Source: JBDUDR01 sp040002845
GTDB lineage: Bacteria > Actinomycetota > Actinomycetes > Propionibacteriales > Nocardioidaceae
Reading direction: 5' to 3'
Assembly: GCA_040002845.1 (NCBI GenBank)
Contig: JBDUDR010000045.1
Location: 1 to 18,626, forward strand
DNA length: 18,626 bases
In this document: positions 6,493 to 14,955 of the stretch, one piece after another
Layout of the letters: each line of letters opens with the position of its first letter
Numbering within the stretch: position 1 is the stretch's first letter
The notes under the pieces: generated by a model
What the model saw: the letters and a program-made list of their open reading frames with translations, nothing else
Told to the model about the DNA's origin: nothing
The model's database searches: none
Position numbers and translations under genes: made by a program

Positions 6493-8106
6493 CTAGTGCA
6501 CCGTGTGCGGGCACGGGTTGGTGGGTAGAACCCTGCGGAAGTCTTCGAAGAATGAAGCGGTGCCCGGGAATCCCGGGAAGTCCGGGTAGACCAACGGTAT
6601 GAGCGGCCCGTACTCCGTCGTCGAAGTACCGCCGAACGTCCGCACTGTCCCGGGGATGTGGGTTCCCCCTTCCTGCCAGGCGCAGCCGTTCTTGCCCCTC
6701 GTCGAGTAGATCGGGTAGAAGTTCGACCCCGGCGGCGGATTCACGCAGTTGCTACCGGTCGTCGTGTCGCAGGCGGCCTCGATCGCCGGCAAGTCCGCCT
6801 CGAAGGCGACGCGTGAATAGTTGGATCCGTGGGACAACGGGCTCGTGAACCGGAACGACTCGGCGTGGAGACGCCGATCTCTGGTCGCGTTCGCGAGCGT
6901 CCCCGACCACACGCGCTGGTACGACGTACCGTCGAAATCGGTATCGGTGGCGATGCAGCCACCTATCTTGATCAGGAGCGACGCATCTGCGTTGAAACAC
7001 CCCTGGTCGTCGGAATCGACCTGCGAGTCGTTGCCACCGGGCTGGACACACCTGCCGCGGGCGTTTGCCTTGTCGCAGTACTCAAAGTGACCGATCTCGT
7101 CCGAGAAAGCGACGTTGTATGAGTGAGCGGCCCACGGCACACGGGTGTGCTCGCCCGACGTCGAGTACATCGGGTGGAATGAGTACGGAGCCTCGGAGCA
7201 GGTGGCCGCGTTCGGCTGGAACAGCGGGTGCGCGAAGCCGTTCGCGGCGCTCGCCGTCATGGAGCCGCTCTTGCCAGTAGTCGTGTCCGTGATCGCCGTC
7301 ACGAGGCCGGCGGCGCTGTCGTGGATCTTGATGGTGAGGCGGTCGCCGGCGTTCATGAACAGATCCTTCGACGGATCCGGTGTGAACGTGGCCGCGGTGA
7401 AGCTGGCCGGATCAGGCGGGGCCTGCGGCTTGCCGCTCTTCGTGATGAAGGCGAAGTTCGGCCATTCCTCACCGACGGTGTTGAGGCAGTCTGCGTTGTT
7501 TGTCTGCGTCAGGCTGTCCGACAGGCCGAACACCGCCATCGCCGCGCACCACTTGGTGGGGTCGCACGAAGTTCCCACCAAGAACGGCGTCCATCCCGGC
7601 GGGTAGAACTGCAACTCGAGGAACCCGGTCCCTGCGTGGTTGCCGATCCAGTTGGGCGAGGACGTGTTCGCCGAGTCCTTGATGTTCGCGTCGGAGTCGC
7701 GCGGACACGGCGCCCCCGGGTTCGGGTAGCTCTGCGTCTCGCAGAGCGCCATCCCGAACCAAAACGCGATGTGCTGCTGGAAGTTCCACGTGCCGCCCGT
7801 TCCGTCCTGGGTCGGCAGCGTCGGGGATTCGTGCGGGAGCCGGAGATGCCAGACGTTCGAGTTCCCCGATCCCTGGGCGTCCGAGTAGAAGAGCACCGAG
7901 GGCTCGTCGTGTCCCACGTACTCACCCTCGTAGTTCCTGTGCGTACGTGTGTCCGGGCAGGCGGCGGCCTTGGTCTCGCAGAACGGCTCGATGCGGCTTG
8001 TGGACCCGAGGGGACTTCTTGCGGCCACCGGGGCTGCGACCGGGGCTGCGTACGCAGCAGCCGCCGTCAAACTCGCGATCGCCGCTAGGGAAGTGATCAG
8101 TTTCAC
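6493..8106 (-). CDS. Large cysteine-rich secreted protein of unknown function
   Basis: A 537-residue protein. GTG 8106 is preceded by GGAG at a suitable distance and places a Sec signal peptide first (VKLITSLAAIASLTAAAAYA), followed by an Ala/Pro spacer. The mature part has about 16 cysteines, suggesting disulfides outside the cell. Recurrent motifs FHPMYST and FYPIYST start two related C-terminal segments, and an early LFYSDAQGSGNSNVWHLRLP segment is distinctive. No catalytic motif, transmembrane anchor or sortase signal is visible. It resembles conserved actinobacterial hypothetical exported proteins, but I cannot name its role. It is monocistronic, with its own promoter (8153-8182) and terminator (6341-6382). 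The frame is open upstream to 8259, but that stretch overlaps the SWIM gene end and would bury the signal peptide. Confidence 0.85.
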   Translation of the reverse strand: MKLITSLAAIASLTAAAAYAAPVAAPVAARSPLGSTSRIEPFCETKAAACPDTRTHRNYEGEYVGHDEPSVLFYSDAQGSGNSNVWHLRLPHESPTLPTQDGTGGTWNFQQHIAFWFGMALCETQSYPNPGAPCPRDSDANIKDSANTSSPNWIGNHAGTGFLELQFYPPGWTPFLVGTSCDPTKWCAAMAVFGLSDSLTQTNNADCLNTVGEEWPNFAFITKSGKPQAPPDPASFTAATFTPDPSKDLFMNAGDRLTIKIHDSAAGLVTAITDTTTGKSGSMTASAANGFAHPLFQPNAATCSEAPYSFHPMYSTSGEHTRVPWAAHSYNVAFSDEIGHFEYCDKANARGRCVQPGGNDSQVDSDDQGCFNADASLLIKIGGCIATDTDFDGTSYQRVWSGTLANATRDRRLHAESFRFTSPLSHGSNYSRVAFEADLPAIEAACDTTTGSNCVNPPPGSNFYPIYSTRGKNGCAWQEGGTHIPGTVRTFGGTSTTEYGPLIPLVYPDFPGFPGTASFFEDFRRVLPTNPCPHTVH

Positions 8107-8152
8107 GCCGATCTCCGATCGTCGCGGATCGCTTGCAAGGAAGGGGAAATGG

Positions 8153-8182
8153 ACTCTATTGCCCGCAAGCGATGTGGCACAA
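8153..8182 (-). promoter_or_regulatory. Promoter of the large secreted protein, flanked by an inverted repeat
   Basis: On the minus strand TTGTGC (8177-8182) and TAGAGT (8153-8158) are separated by 18 bases, a good housekeeping promoter. It leaves about 40 bases of leader before GTG 8106. An exact nine-base inverted repeat, ATCGCTTGC (8128-8136) and GCAAGCGAT (8165-8173), brackets the -10. One arm falls in the promoter spacer and the other in the early transcribed region, so it resembles an operator rather than an RNA hairpin. Confidence 0.5.
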
Positions 8183-8201
8183 GGCAAGGCGGGTGCTCGA
8201 G

Positions 8202-9386
8202 TCAGTCCCTTGCGACTAGCGCGGAGGGGTCTGCATCCGGTTGCCCGTCGGGATCCCATGCGCCGCGGTGGCGGTGGAAGCGGTACCAGCGACCATCGCG
8301 GCCGAGCCGCAGTTGGATGTCGCCGCGGGTGACCCGGTTGGCCCGCGCCGTCGACTCACGACCAAGGGCACGACGAGCCTCGGCGACGGCATCCGGGTCT
8401 GGCCGCCAACTGTCCGTGAGCACGTTGAGGCCATCGGGGCCGCCCGCCTGCCAGGCCAATGCGGCGCGGGCGAGGTCCCGCCGGCGCCGCTTGGCAAGAA
8501 TGGCAAGCTGATCGAAGTCGGCACTGCCGAGGGCAGCGGCCGCCCGACGGGCGAGATCGGCGTCGACGGCCAGTGTGAGACCGCCGTCGCCTTCGCCCAC
8601 GGCCAGCGACCAGGCGCGCGCGGCGGCGTCGGCGGCAAGCGCTCGCAGCGCGTCCGCGAGCTCCGGTGGCGGCGTCGACAGTGCGGCCGGGTGGCCGGGT
8701 CGCACCGGCGGTAGCGGTGTCAGTGGCAACGGTGGCTTCGCGCTGTCGACGTACGCGGCTCGTGCTTCCACCCCGGTGTCTGGATCGCCGGGGAAGACGA
8801 ACGAGCCGGCATGGCGAGGTGCCCCCGCCGCGGCCCGTCGGGCGCGCAAAGCCCCGAGCACGTCGTCGCGGTCGCGGCCACGCAGCAACAGCAAGCGGAA
8901 CGGGTCGGTGTCGATCAGGTCAGCGACGAGGTAGCAGACGGCGGCCGCGTGCTTGCACGGATCGGCCCAGTCCGGACAAGAGCAGCGGGGCTGCACCTCA
9001 CCTGGGCCCGGGAGCAAGTCGAGCCCGACGGCTAGGACATCCTCGGCGACCTCAGGCGGCAGCTCACCCTCGAGCAGCGCTGCGACGTGGCCGATCTGGC
9101 CGGCGATCGCGTCGAGCACGCGGTCCCACTCGGGCGGGGTGAAGACGCGCACCCGCACTCGTACCTGGTAGGGCGCCGGCCGGCGGCCACGGACCGGAGC
9201 CCGGACCGCGCCGGCGCTCACTTCGAGCTCGCCGACGGCACCCGACCGGGCGTAGGTACGGCCGCGGGGCAACCGGTTCGGGTCCAATCGGGCGCGATCC
9301 TCGAGCGCCGTCACCCAGGCCACACCCCACCAGGTGTGACCGAACTGCCGGCGTCGAGTCGGCGTCGTCGCGCGCCTCGTCTTCAT
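8202..9386 (-). CDS. SWIM zinc-finger protein partnered with SNF2 helicase
   Basis: A 394-residue protein with a SWIM zinc finger at C135, C137, C144 and H146 (CSCPDWADPCKH). The conserved N-terminal FGHTWWGVAWV segment is typical of this family. SWIM domains bind nucleic acid or protein. ATG 9386 overlaps the SNF2 helicase stop by four bases (ATGA), so the pair is translationally coupled and very likely acts in one complex. The same adjacency is known in mycobacteria (helZ and its SWIM neighbour). The rest is rich in Ala/Arg/Pro with low complexity. Direct biochemical function is not established. Confidence 0.88.
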   Translation of the reverse strand: MKTRRATTPTRRRQFGHTWWGVAWVTALEDRARLDPNRLPRGRTYARSGAVGELEVSAGAVRAPVRGRRPAPYQVRVRVRVFTPPEWDRVLDAIAGQIGHVAALLEGELPPEVAEDVLAVGLDLLPGPGEVQPRCSCPDWADPCKHAAAVCYLVADLIDTDPFRLLLLRGRDRDDVLGALRARRAAAGAPRHAGSFVFPGDPDTGVEARAAYVDSAKPPLPLTPLPPVRPGHPAALSTPPPELADALRALAADAAARAWSLAVGEGDGGLTLAVDADLARRAAAALGSADFDQLAILAKRRRRDLARAALAWQAGGPDGLNVLTDSWRPDPDAVAEARRALGRESTARANRVTRGDIQLRLGRDGRWYRFHRHRGAWDPDGQPDADPSALVARD

Positions 9387-12118
9387 CTCGATGTGCCCAA
9401 GCTGACCAACTCCCGCAGCTCGTTGTCGGCAAGCTCCGCGATCCATGCCTCGCCGCCGCCGACGACAGCCTCAGCCAGGCCGCGTTTGCGTTCTAGCAGC
9501 TCGGCGATGCGGTCCTCGACGGTGCCCTCGGCCACGAGCCGGTGCACCTGCACCGGTCGGTGTTGGCCGATGCGGTGCGCACGGTCGGTGGCTTGGTCCT
9601 CGACCGCGGGGTTCCACCACCGGTCGTAGTGCACGACGTGGGTGGCGCGGGTGAGGTTCAGCCCGACGCCGCCGGCCTTGAGCGAGAGGATGAACACCGG
9701 GGCGGCGCCGGATTGGAACTCGTCCACCATCCGCTCCCGCGCTCGCGCAGGCACGCCGCCGTGCAGGAACAGGGTGCGCAGGCCGTGTCCGGCGAAGTGC
9801 GCTTCCAGGAGGGCGGCCATCTGTACGAACTGGCTGAACACGAGCACCGACTCGCCTTCTGCGGTGATGATCTCGAGCAGGTCGTCGAGGGCAGCCAGCT
9901 TGCCGGACCGAGCGGTCAGCGGCCCAGGCTGGTGCAGGTATTGCGCGGGATGGTTGCAGATCTGTTTGAGCGCGACGAGGAGCTTGAAGACCAGACCCTG
10001 TCGCTCGATGCCTTCGGAACGGCTGATCCGGTCCATCGTCTCCCGCACCACGGCTTCGTACAGCGTGGCTTGCTCTGTGCTTAGAGACACCAGCCGGTCG
10101 GTCTCGGTCTTCGGTGGCAGCTCGGGTGCGATGCCGGGATCTGACTTGCGACGACGCAGGAGGAACGGCCGGACCAACCGCGAGAACTGCCTCGTCCGGT
10201 CCGGGTCGCGATAGCGCTCGACCGGCGTTGCAATCGTGGTGCGGAATCGCTCGAGCGGACCGAGCAGACCGGGTGTGGTCCAGTCCAGGATGGCCCACAG
10301 GTCGGTCAGCCGATTCTCCACCGGCGTGCCCGTCAGCGCGACCCGGGCGGCTGCCGGCACACCGCGCAGCTCCCGCGCCGTACGCGAAAGCGGATTCTTG
10401 ACCGCCTGCGCCTCGTCGGCGACGACGAGACTCCAGTCGACAGTGGCAAGTTCCTCGCGGTCGCGTAGCACGACGCCGTACGTCACCAGTACGACTTCGT
10501 CGTCGGCCAGGTCGTCGAGGTGACGACCGCCGCCGTGGTAGCGGCGGACCGGCACGTCCGGCGCGAACCGGTGCAGCTCCCGCTCCCAGTTGCCCAGCAG
10601 CGAGGTGGGGCAGACTACGAGCGTCCGGCCATGCCCCTCCGTGCGCCGATGCAGGTGCAACGCGATCACCTGAACCGTCTTGCCGAGCCCCATGTCGTCG
10701 GCGAGGCAGCCGCCGAGACCGCTGGCGCACATCTGCGCCAGCCAGGAGACACCGCGCAGTTGATAAGGCCGGAGCGTCGCGACCAGCCCATTGGGCGGCT
10801 TCAGGGCCGCTGGCGGTGCCGCAGTCAGGCTGGTCAGACGGGCTGCGAGGTCGGCGAGCGGCCCGGACGCCAGGAACTCGACGCGTTCACCGTCCACGTC
10901 TATCCCGCCGGTGAGCGCCGCGGCGAGCGCCTCGGCGCCGCTGAGCGCCCGTTCCTTGCGCTGCCGCAGCTTGGCGACCAGCGCCGCGTCGACCGCGACC
11001 CACCGGCCGCGGATGCGGACCATGGGGCGCTTGGCCTCGGCCAGTGCGTCGACCTCCTCCTGGCTCAGCACCTCGCCGCCAATGGTGAGTTGCCAACGGA
11101 ACTGCAGCAACGTGTCGAGAGTGAAGCCCGCATCGGTGACTGGCTGCGGGCTCGGCGTCGCCACCGCATGCAGCTTGATGGCCTCGAACAGATCGGCAGG
11201 CCACAGCAGTTCGATCCCGGCGCCCGCCAGCGCCTCCGCGCCCCAGTCCATCAGGCCGGCGACGACGTCGTCGTCGAGGAGCAGTGCCGTCGGAGTCGTC
11301 TCGTGGAGGAGTGGACCGAGCGGCGGCCAGGCGCGAGCGCCTCGCCGCAGCGCCAGCAGCAGGTCGGTCTCGGCCTGAGTCCCGAACCGGGCCAGTACGG
11401 CGGCGGGAGCCCGCCACAGGTCCGCGGTATCGATCATCAGGCTGGGATCGACGGAGCTGCGCAACTGGAGCACGGCACGCGCCGGCTCGTCGGCCGAGTC
11501 AGGAAGCTCGAGGCGGAGGCAGGCCCGAGCCCCCGCGTCGAGTTCGTCCTGCGTGCCGTGCAGCCACGTGCGCAGCCCGTCCGGCACCGGAGTCGGCGCC
11601 GGCGCCGCGAACAACCTCGTACCGGTGGCGACCGGCGCTGACGCGCTACGGACCATGGTGTCAGCGATGGCGTCCCATGCTTCTCGGATGACGGACTCAG
11701 CTGATCGGATCCGAAGCGGGCGGATGCCGGTCACCTCCAACGGATGCGCCAGGGGAGGGAAGGCTGCCGCCAGCGAGCGCAACCACTCGGCGTCGGCCGC
11801 ATCGAGCGGCCCGATCCGCCAGGCGTCCATCCCCGACTCGGTTACCGCCGGCAGCAACCGACCGCGGCCGATGAGTCCGACGGCCGCGGTCGTTGCGACA
11901 GACCAGGCCGCCTGGCTGGGCGTGACAGAGTCCCGGTCAGCGTCGAGCAAGAGCGGCAACGCGTCGGTCACGGACACGAACCGTGCCGAGATGCGGCGCC
12001 GTCGCACCGATCGGGCGGTGGGCAGCACCAGGTCAAGCGATCCCTCAGGGTCGCTGACGCCGTCCCCCCAGATCGCGAATCGACCCGATCGCGGCGGGTC
12101 AGCCGGGACGAACACCAT
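9383..12118 (-). CDS. SNF2-family DNA helicase/translocase (HelZ-like)
   Basis: A 911-residue double-stranded-DNA translocase of superfamily 2. The N-terminal half carries the bacterial SNF2-associated region. The ATPase core has motif I DDMGLGKT (K480), motif II DEAQ (D568-Q571), motif III LTGTPVENRL, then the C-terminal helicase domain with LSLKAGGVGLNLT and the QATDRAHRIGQ motif VI. ATG 12118 (MVFVPADPPRSGRFAIWG) is chosen because relatives begin at this point. An upstream TTG at 12187 would add 23 residues; neither start has a good ribosome-binding site. It overlaps the SWIM gene by four bases and is presumably the first gene of the operon. Roles in DNA repair or genome protection have been proposed for bacterial SNF2 proteins, not proven here. 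Confidence 0.92.
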   Translation of the reverse strand: MVFVPADPPRSGRFAIWGDGVSDPEGSLDLVLPTARSVRRRRISARFVSVTDALPLLLDADRDSVTPSQAAWSVATTAAVGLIGRGRLLPAVTESGMDAWRIGPLDAADAEWLRSLAAAFPPLAHPLEVTGIRPLRIRSAESVIREAWDAIADTMVRSASAPVATGTRLFAAPAPTPVPDGLRTWLHGTQDELDAGARACLRLELPDSADEPARAVLQLRSSVDPSLMIDTADLWRAPAAVLARFGTQAETDLLLALRRGARAWPPLGPLLHETTPTALLLDDDVVAGLMDWGAEALAGAGIELLWPADLFEAIKLHAVATPSPQPVTDAGFTLDTLLQFRWQLTIGGEVLSQEEVDALAEAKRPMVRIRGRWVAVDAALVAKLRQRKERALSGAEALAAALTGGIDVDGERVEFLASGPLADLAARLTSLTAAPPAALKPPNGLVATLRPYQLRGVSWLAQMCASGLGGCLADDMGLGKTVQVIALHLHRRTEGHGRTLVVCPTSLLGNWERELHRFAPDVPVRRYHGGGRHLDDLADDEVVLVTYGVVLRDREELATVDWSLVVADEAQAVKNPLSRTARELRGVPAAARVALTGTPVENRLTDLWAILDWTTPGLLGPLERFRTTIATPVERYRDPDRTRQFSRLVRPFLLRRRKSDPGIAPELPPKTETDRLVSLSTEQATLYEAVVRETMDRISRSEGIERQGLVFKLLVALKQICNHPAQYLHQPGPLTARSGKLAALDDLLEIITAEGESVLVFSQFVQMAALLEAHFAGHGLRTLFLHGGVPARARERMVDEFQSGAAPVFILSLKAGGVGLNLTRATHVVHYDRWWNPAVEDQATDRAHRIGQHRPVQVHRLVAEGTVEDRIAELLERKRGLAEAVVGGGEAWIAELADNELRELVSLGTSR

Positions 12119-12213
12119 CTGACTGTGCGGTGACAGCTCCGGTTGCGAGACACGATCCACGACGCTGACGTTATCGACTGTGTCCAACCACCCTGCACTA
12201 CCGTGGGTGGCGG

Positions 12214-12315
12214 TCAGTGTTCGGTGAGGTCGCGCCGGCGTCGGAGATACTCGTCATGGTCGATTTCGCCGGCGGCATAGCGGCGGCGCAAGATCTCCTC
12301 GGGCGTTTCGTCCAA
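12214..12315 (-). pseudogene. SHOCT-domain stub, probably a truncated small gene
   Basis: The minus-strand frame ending at 12214 encodes LDETPEEILRRRYAAGEI followed by DHDEYLRRRRDLTEH, a clear SHOCT (short C-terminal) domain. These domains normally end a small membrane or secreted protein, with a hydrophobic segment upstream. Here the preceding sequence has no such segment and runs into the antisense of the sulfotransferase. TTG 12315 would give 33 residues, but without a properly spaced ribosome-binding site. The most likely explanation is a 3' remnant of a gene whose 5' part was replaced when the sulfotransferase arrived; a genuine micro-protein is less likely. Confidence 0.6.
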
Positions 12316-12354
12316 CGGAGGGTTTTCGGCCCTTCTCCCGCTGGACGCGCTTGC

Positions 12355-12367
12355 TACGGTTCCGAAA
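12355..12367 (+). promoter_or_regulatory. -10 element for a leaderless sulfotransferase transcript
   Basis: TACGGT at 12355-12360 fits TANNNT and ends six bases before ATG 12367. There is no Shine-Dalgarno sequence, so the transcript probably begins at the ATG. A -35 is not evident. Confidence 0.45.
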
Positions 12368-13035
12368 TGACGGACATGCTCCGAGTGGTCGGGGCTGGCC
12401 TGCCGCGCACCGGTACGTACTCTTTGCGCGTCGCATTGGAGCGTCTCCTGGGCGGGACCTGCTACCACATGTCGACGCTCCGGGAGCGAGATTATGTGGA
12501 CGTACCGACCTTCAGCGCCGCCGCATGTGGCGAACGCGTCGACTGGCCGGTTTTCTTCAAAGGCTGTTCCGCGGCTGTGGATTGGCCGACCGCCGCCTTC
12601 TGGCGTGAACTGGCTGGGGAGTATCCCCGATCGCTCATCTTGCTCTCGGAGCGAGACAGTGCTGAGGTCTGGTGGCGCAGCGCCGACGCGACCGTGTTCG
12701 CGAACATGCGGCAGCTTCGGGCACATCTCGACGACGCGGAGCCGCTCCAGAGGTCGTGGTTCGAGATGAATCAAGCGTTCATGATCGCGGTGTTTGGCCC
12801 GGACTGGGACGACGCCGAGGCCGCCAAGTCACGCTATGACCGCTGGAACGATGAGGTTCGCGCATCCGTAGCGGCGGAGCGACTCGTTGAATGGCGACCA
12901 GGAGACGGCTGGGCACCGCTTTGTGAGGCTCTCGCCGTCCCCGTCCCTGCTGAGCCTTTCCCGCATGTCAACACCGCAGACGAGTTCATTCAACGCGTGG
13001 CGCGACGTCGCGGTGTCTGGCTCGGTCGGGGTTGA
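12367..13035 (+). CDS. Sulfotransferase-family protein (Sulfotransfer_4-like)
   Basis: This 222-residue protein has the PAPS-binding 5'-phosphosulfate loop near its N-terminus: GAGLPRTGTYSL (residues 9-20, with R14, T15, G16, T17). It also has the conserved FFKGCSAAVDWP and LILLSERDSAEVWWRS segments of bacterial and eukaryotic relatives. It is expected to transfer sulfate from PAPS to an unknown acceptor, although many members are uncharacterised. ATG 12367 is chosen from the adjacent -10; ATG 12376 is possible. It is transcribed alone and away from the SHOCT stub and SNF2 operon. It may be an acquired gene, since it abuts a truncated neighbour. Confidence 0.88.
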   Translation: MTDMLRVVGAGLPRTGTYSLRVALERLLGGTCYHMSTLRERDYVDVPTFSAAACGERVDWPVFFKGCSAAVDWPTAAFWRELAGEYPRSLILLSERDSAEVWWRSADATVFANMRQLRAHLDDAEPLQRSWFEMNQAFMIAVFGPDWDDAEAAKSRYDRWNDEVRASVAAERLVEWRPGDGWAPLCEALAVPVPAEPFPHVNTADEFIQRVARRRGVWLGRG

Positions 13036-13202
13036 GGAGAGATCAGGACGAGAACGCCGAACGGCTAGGCGCTGCCTGCGCTCCTCATCCGTTCGATGAA
13101 CCCGGCGTCCGTCGGCGGCTAGTCAGCGCCAACCGCCCCTATCGTCACCGCCTGCGCGCTGATCCTTGCCGGGCGAACTGTCCGGTCGATGCCGCGGTCC
13201 CT

Positions 13203-13231
13203 TGTTGGCCCAGCCGGTCCCGTGGCAGGAT
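13203..13231 (+). promoter_or_regulatory. Possible promoter for the secreted HExxE protein
   Basis: TTGTTG (13203-13208) and CAGGAT (13226-13231) are separated by 17 bases. The start point would be near 13238, about 60 bases before ATG 13300, which supports that start over the longer upstream reading. The match to consensus is moderate. Confidence 0.3.
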
Positions 13232-13299
13232 GCAATGACGAGCCCAGCCTGCGGATGGGCGCTGCCCCGTCGCTGGCCGGACTACCCAGCGATGAAGGG

Positions 13300-14547
13300 A
13301 TGGCGGTCATCTTGAGCAGTCGTCGCCGTACGGCCTTGATGTGTGGTGTCGCACTCGGCGTGGTGTTTGCGCTAACAGGTGGGGCAGGTGCGAGCAGTTC
13401 CGCCGAAGGCAGGTCGCTTAGGGGCGACGGCATCGGCACCGCAAAGTTCAAAGAGCAAGCACTGTCTGGAACCGTCTCGTCACGAGCCGAGACGATCCCG
13501 AACTTTACGTCGGCGTTCACCGACCCCACGAACGGTCGGACCTACCACTACACGATGGTGGGTACGAACCCGGCGAACGGGAACGTGACCACGACGATTC
13601 CGACTGAGATTATTCCGATGCGGTTCGTGTTCGACGTATCTGCTGACCCCAACGTTCGTGTTCTAGACGGGACCGACAAGTTGGCGGCCACTATGAATTC
13701 GCCCGTCTTCCAGAGCGCCGACATCGGAACCGCTGCCAACACGACCGCCAGCGAGCCGCCTCAGCCACCCGACACTCCACCCGGCGTTGCCCCTGATCCG
13801 CGGGTCATCAATGAGCCGTCGGACGTCACTCAGGTCGGGGACGCGATCTATCGGGCTCAGTGGAACAAGTCGGGCACTGGCTACCACGTCCTGCTCGGGA
13901 CACCCACGGTCACGGCGACACAGACGATCGCGGTGCCCAAGAACCAGGGTCAGATCGTGGTGGGCAGCCGCTCACATGCAGACATCGGGCTCGTGAGCTA
14001 CTCCTGGTTCACCAGCCACCTCACCAATCTGTTGGTGTCTATGAAGATCAGCCCGCACGTGTTGCCGATCTTCTTGGTCAACAACACGTTCCTTTACGTC
14101 CAAACCCCGGGCAACTGTTGCATTCTTGGCTACCACGGGGCCACGTCATCTGTTAATGGCAACGGCACTCAGCAGGTCAACACCTACATGTTCGCGTCGT
14201 ACAGCCAGCAGGGGATCTTCAGCGCCAATGCGGGCGACACCGAGTCCTTCATTGCCGACATCCACGCCCTCAGCCATGAGGTGCAGGAGTGGTATGACGA
14301 CCCGTTCGTCAACAACATCGTCGACCCGTGGCTGACGCCCACCGCCCCACAGTACGGCTGCACCAGCTATCTCGAGACCGGCGATCCAGTGGTCGGATAC
14401 GGGTTCAAGGTGACCTTGGGCGGCATCACCTACCACCCCGAGGACGAGGTCCACTTCTCCTGGTTCGCTCGTGAGAGCCCGTCACGAGCCGCCCAGGGTT
14501 ACTACACCTATCTGAACAATTTCGCAGACGTAGCGCAGGGCTGCTAA
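13300..14547 (+). CDS. Secreted protein of unknown function with HExxE motif
   Basis: A 415-residue protein starting MAVILSSRRRTALMCGVALG, a Sec signal peptide ending near ALTGGAGA. The mature protein is rich in Thr, Asn and Gly. Near residue 326 it has LSHEVQEWYDDPF (H326, E327, E330, then DDP), which resembles the SHExxEaxxDP motif found in some secreted proteins suspected of zinc binding; a third ligand could not be identified. Catalysis is therefore only a possibility. ATG 13300 is immediately preceded by GAAGGG; TTG 13312 is an alternative. The frame is open back to 13189, but that would bury the signal peptide. It stands alone and ends in a strong terminator. Confidence 0.82.
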   Translation: MAVILSSRRRTALMCGVALGVVFALTGGAGASSSAEGRSLRGDGIGTAKFKEQALSGTVSSRAETIPNFTSAFTDPTNGRTYHYTMVGTNPANGNVTTTIPTEIIPMRFVFDVSADPNVRVLDGTDKLAATMNSPVFQSADIGTAANTTASEPPQPPDTPPGVAPDPRVINEPSDVTQVGDAIYRAQWNKSGTGYHVLLGTPTVTATQTIAVPKNQGQIVVGSRSHADIGLVSYSWFTSHLTNLLVSMKISPHVLPIFLVNNTFLYVQTPGNCCILGYHGATSSVNGNGTQQVNTYMFASYSQQGIFSANAGDTESFIADIHALSHEVQEWYDDPFVNNIVDPWLTPTAPQYGCTSYLETGDPVVGYGFKVTLGGITYHPEDEVHFSWFARESPSRAAQGYYTYLNNFADVAQGC

Positions 14548-14557
14548 CGCGCCTCCC

Positions 14558-14593
14558 GACTGCCCCCGCGCCCACGTGGGCGCGGGGGCAGTC
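14558..14593 (+). terminator. Perfect palindromic terminator
   Basis: GACTGCCCCCGCGCCCAC (14558-14575) is followed directly by its exact reverse complement (14576-14593), an 18-bp GC-rich palindrome starting 10 bases after the stop of the secreted HExxE protein. No U-tract follows, as is common in actinobacteria. Confidence 0.8.
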
Positions 14594-14658
14594 TGCGTCA
14601 GGCAACGTTCAGGGCACCCGCATGCAACCTCTGAGCCGCGATTTCGCGTCTACTCAAC

Positions 14659-14955
14659 GTGGAGGACTTGCAGACGTTGCCAAGTCGAGGAGCGATCGCC
14701 CCTGGGCACGAGTGCGCAGCGCGCGCGAGCTTCGATGAGTATGTGGCCGCTCGTTCGCCGGCCTTGCTGAGGCTGGCGTACCTGCTGGTTGGCGACAGCG
14801 GCCTTGCCGAGGATGTTCTGCAGGAAACGCTCATCCGCGTGTATCGACGCTGGCCCTCTCTGTCCCACGACAGCTCGACGCTTGTCGTGGTCCGCTCAGG
14901 AACGGGTGAACCCGTGACCAACGTGGATGGGCCGGCCCCCGCTGAACTCTCGTAG
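14659..14955 (+). pseudogene. Truncated ECF sigma factor (region 2 only)
   Basis: From about residue 24 the translation reads FDEYVAARSPALLRLAYLLV, then GDSGLAEDVLQETLIRVYRRW. This is region 2.1-2.2 of a SigE-type ECF factor. The sequence then departs from the family (PSLSHDSSTLVVVRSGTG onward), and there is no region 4, so it could not recognise a -35. It ends at 14955, giving at most 98 residues from GTG 14659. GGAGG at 14661-14665 could serve a TTG at 14677, so the true start is unclear. It is most likely an internal deletion that fused the sigma N-terminus to foreign or downstream sequence. Confidence 0.75.

Noticed and set aside
7228..8088. Long plus-strand open frame opposite the secreted-protein gene
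   Set aside because: It is an arginine-rich antisense shadow; the minus-strand frame has a signal peptide, promoter and terminator.
10520..11641. 373-codon plus-strand open frame opposite the SNF2 helicase
   Set aside because: Composition is typical of an antisense shadow, and the helicase motifs on the other strand are unambiguous.
12316..12774. Extension of the SHOCT frame to a 186-residue protein
   Set aside because: The upstream part is antisense to the clearly real sulfotransferase and has no domain or hydrophobic segment.
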